Part shown: positions 62,044 through 64,000 of the stretch, piece by piece
Layout: each line of letters starts with the position of its first letter
Numbering within the stretch: the stretch's first letter is position 1
Assembly: GCA_016793165.1 (NCBI GenBank)
Contig: JAEULA010000114.1
Coordinates: 186,001-250,000 of the forward strand
Source: Alphaproteobacteria bacterium
GTDB taxonomy: Bacteria > Pseudomonadota > Alphaproteobacteria > CACIAM-22H2
DNA: 64,000 bases
Direction: 5' to 3'
The notes under the pieces: generated by a model
What the model was told of the DNA's origin: nothing
The model's database searches: none
The model's input: the letters and a program-made list of their open reading frames with translations, nothing else
Translations under genes and position numbers: made by a program

Positions 62044-64000
62044 GTGTTTCGACGGCATCAAGCTCGACAGGACTTCCAACACGACTCCTTCGACAACCAG
62101 GACGTTGATGCGGGCGTCGGCGCGCTCGCGGCGCGGACCGGCTTCGGCAAGGGCAAGACCCCTCCGCCCCCGCCGCCACCACCACCTCCTCCTCCGCCGC
62201 CGCCGCCTCCTCCGCCTCCGCCTCCGCCTCCTCCGCCTCCTCCGCCTCCTCCGCCTCCGCCTCCTCCGGCGCAGCTCGAGGCGCCCGGTCCGATCATGGC
62301 GGCGCCGACCGATACGCTGCTGGCTTCGCAGTGGGCGCTCGGGACCGCGAGCGGCAAGGACATCGAGGTCCGACCGGTCTGGACCGAGTTCCGCGGCAGC
62401 GGGATCAAGGTCGCCGTGATCGACGACGGCTTCGACTACAACCACGCCGATCTGCGCGCGAACTACGCGCTCGCTCTCGATCGCGACCTGCGGACCGGCG
62501 ATGCCGATGCGATGGCCGATGTCGGCGACAATCACGGTACCGCGGTCATGGGCGTCATCGGCGCCGACGACAACGGCACCGGCACCGTCGGCGTCGCGCC
62601 GGATGCGACGCTGATCGGGCTGCGCATCGGCTACGGCGCGAACGGCAGCGCGAGCCAGATCGTCGCCGCGCTCAACGCCGGCGCGACCGCCGACGTGGTC
62701 AACAACTCGTGGGGCTACTCGACGTTCTTCTCGGACAATTTCGATGCCGGGATGTCGTCGGCCGAAGCCGCGATCATCGGCGGCGTTTCGGCCGGACGCG
62801 GCGGTCTGGGGACGAACTACGTCTTCGCCGCCGGCAACAACCGCGTCGCCGGCGACAACACGAACCACCACAACTTCACCAACTCGATCCACACGACCGC
62901 GGTCGCCTCGACCGACGTCAACGGCGTGGTCGCGTCGTCGTCGACACCGGGCGCCTCGGTCCACGTCTCCGCGCCGGGCGTCGGCATCCTCTCCACCGAC
63001 ATCACGGGGAGCGCCGGCTGGTCGTCAGGCGACCAGGTCACGGTCAGCGGCACGTCGTTCGCCGCGCCGGCCGTCTCCGGCGTGATCGCGCTGATGCTCG
63101 ACGCCAACGCCGCCCTCGGCTATCGCGACGTCCAGGAGATCCTCGCCTACAGCGCCGTCGTCACCGATCCGACGCGCACGACCTGGCAGGTCAACCACGC
63201 CGCCAACTGGAACGGCGGCGGGCTGCACAGTTCGACCGACTACGGATTCGGCCTCGTGAACGCGCACGACGCGGTGCGCCTGGCCGAGACCTGGGGCGGG
63301 CAGTCGACCTATGCCACGCTGGATGTCGCGACGAACACCGCTGCGCCGGGGATCGCGGTGCCCGACGGCGTTGCCGGTGGGGTCGCCTCCGGGCTCAACA
63401 TCACGCGCGCGCTCAACGTCGACAAGGTCGAGGTCGAGCTGTCGCTCCAGCACACCTATGTCGGCGATCTGCGCGTCTCGCTGATCAGCCCGACCGGCAC
63501 CGCGAGCATCCTCATCGACCGGCCGGGCAACGGCGCGTCGTCGTCGGACAATATCGTCTTCTCGCTGGTGTCGAACCAGTTCTGGGGCGAGTCGTCCGTC
63601 GGCACGTGGACGCTGCGTGTCGAGGACCTGCGCGGCACCGAGGTCGGCACGCTGGGATCGTGGCGGCTCAACGTCTATGGCGACGACGTCACCGGCAACG
63701 ACCGGTACGTCTACACCGACGAGTACGGCACCTACGCCCAGGGCACCGCGGCGCGGCGCGTCCTGGCCGACGCGGCGGGCGACGACACGCTCAACGCCAG
63801 CGCGCTGACGACCGATGCGCTGATCGACCTGCGCAGCGGCGCCGCCTCGATCATCGCGGGGCAGCAGCTGACGATCGGCGCGACGACGAAGATCGAGCGC
63901 GCCTTCGCCGGCGACGGCAACGATCTCGTCACCGGCAACGAGCTCGCCAACTGGATCTGGGGCGGCCGCGGCAACGACGTGCTGAGCGGCGGGGCGGGGG
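62044..64000 (+). CDS. Subtilisin-like serine protease with polyproline linker, P-domain and RTX repeats, partial
   Basis: An open frame of at least 652 codons leaving the window on the right. No signal peptide (starts VFRRHQARQDF), then 36 consecutive prolines. Peptidase S8 triad: D127 in VAVIDDGFDYNH, H164 in DNHGTAVMG, S338 in GTSFAAPAVSG, with oxyanion Asn in VFAAGNN. A P/homoB domain follows (about residues 460-545: LQHTYVGDLRVSLISPTG and WTLRVEDLRG). The end has RTX-type glycine-aspartate repeats (GDGNDLVTGNE, GGRGNDVLSGG). RTX plus no signal peptide implies type I secretion with Ca2+-dependent folding. GTG 62044 is chosen since ggagag precedes it; GTG 62038 is possible. Confidence 0.88.
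   Translation, partial: MFRRHQARQDFQHDSFDNQDVDAGVGALAARTGFGKGKTPPPPPPPPPPPPPPPPPPPPPPPPPPPPPPPPPPPPAQLEAPGPIMAAPTDTLLASQWALGTASGKDIEVRPVWTEFRGSGIKVAVIDDGFDYNHADLRANYALALDRDLRTGDADAMADVGDNHGTAVMGVIGADDNGTGTVGVAPDATLIGLRIGYGANGSASQIVAALNAGATADVVNNSWGYSTFFSDNFDAGMSSAEAAIIGGVSAGRGGLGTNYVFAAGNNRVAGDNTNHHNFTNSIHTTAVASTDVNGVVASSSTPGASVHVSAPGVGILSTDITGSAGWSSGDQVTVSGTSFAAPAVSGVIALMLDANAALGYRDVQEILAYSAVVTDPTRTTWQVNHAANWNGGGLHSSTDYGFGLVNAHDAVRLAETWGGQSTYATLDVATNTAAPGIAVPDGVAGGVASGLNITRALNVDKVEVELSLQHTYVGDLRVSLISPTGTASILIDRPGNGASSSDNIVFSLVSNQFWGESSVGTWTLRVEDLRGTEVGTLGSWRLNVYGDDVTGNDRYVYTDEYGTYAQGTAARRVLADAAGDDTLNASALTTDALIDLRSGAASIIAGQQLTIGATTKIERAFAGDGNDLVTGNELANWIWGGRGNDVLSGGAG
62161..62268 (+). repeat. 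Polyproline-encoding microsatellite (36 Pro codons)
   Basis: Thirty-six uninterrupted proline codons, nearly all CCT or CCG, in shifting CCTCCG and CCTCCTCCG patterns. A 3-nt period means slippage would change linker length without frameshift. The opposite strand is an artefactual open frame rich in glycine. Confidence 0.95.

Noticed and set aside
62058..62408. Minus-strand open frame encoding a long polyglycine tract.
   Set aside because: It is the complement of the proline codons in the subtilase gene.

Overview
The window is a GC-rich stretch of a bacterial chromosome. Dense, overlapping operons, Dpp/Ugp/Fbp-type ABC importers, Tat-like signals on binding proteins, a PCu(A)C copper chaperone, a crotonase, an MR/MLE dehydratase and PF04392-type binding proteins suggest a metabolically versatile alphaproteobacterium (Rhodospirillales- or Hyphomicrobiales-like). 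There is no rRNA or phylogenetic marker, so the order is a guess. I found no tRNA, rRNA, CRISPR array, transposase or prophage gene. No gap between genes exceeds 300 bases.

Layout. (1) 1-4943, minus: an oligopeptide/opine-type ABC importer (binding protein, two permeases, ATPase cut by the left edge). Its binding-protein gene starts with a 15-bp tandem repeat. (2) 5066-15096, plus: a DeoR regulator followed by a small-molecule kinase, GlpA-like and GlpB-like flavoproteins, a HisN/IMPase-type phosphatase, an unassigned TIM-barrel protein and an Fbp/Afu-type ABC importer. I read this as an uptake and catabolic module for a phosphorylated polyol, sugar or phosphoester. A perfect inverted repeat lies in the divergent 4944-5065 region. 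(3) 15118-18956: GNAT, SnoaL-like protein, enoyl-CoA hydratase, MFS carrier and PCu(A)C chaperone. (4) 19105-22392, plus: a CUT1-type sugar importer without an ATPase. (5) 22379-34670, minus: a 12-gene sugar-acid-like cluster with PhyH-type dioxygenase, two DapA-family lyases, an MR/MLE dehydratase, an SDR, two further CUT1 importers without ATPases, and a membrane desaturase. It diverges from a LacI-family regulator across a perfect GntR-like operator. (6) 35943-38480: a class III cyclase with a predicted periplasmic c-haem domain, and a YpfJ-type zinc protease. (7) 38619-47814: an ATP-grasp ligase, an MFS carrier fused to two extracytoplasmic sensor regions, and a PF04392 binding protein in one operon, divergent from a GAF/PAS histidine kinase, a lone receiver and a receiver-PAS-kinase hybrid. 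This is the strongest candidate for an undescribed system. (8) 47909-50336: three overlapping genes for exported proteins (amidohydrolase, YtkA-like, dihaem peroxidase/MauG family). (9) 50458-57641: a DUF2961/GH172 glycosidase leading a complete Dpp-type importer. (10) 57817-64000: a tiny PEP-CTERM-like protein, an exported helical-barrel protein, a DGD-like class III aminotransferase, an Ldh2-family dehydrogenase, and a subtilase with 36 consecutive prolines, a P-domain and RTX repeats, cut by the right edge.

A cross-cutting pattern: in all three ATPase-less sugar importers, GC-rich hairpin or REP-like elements sit exactly between the binding-protein gene and the first permease gene, as REP sequences do between malE and malF.
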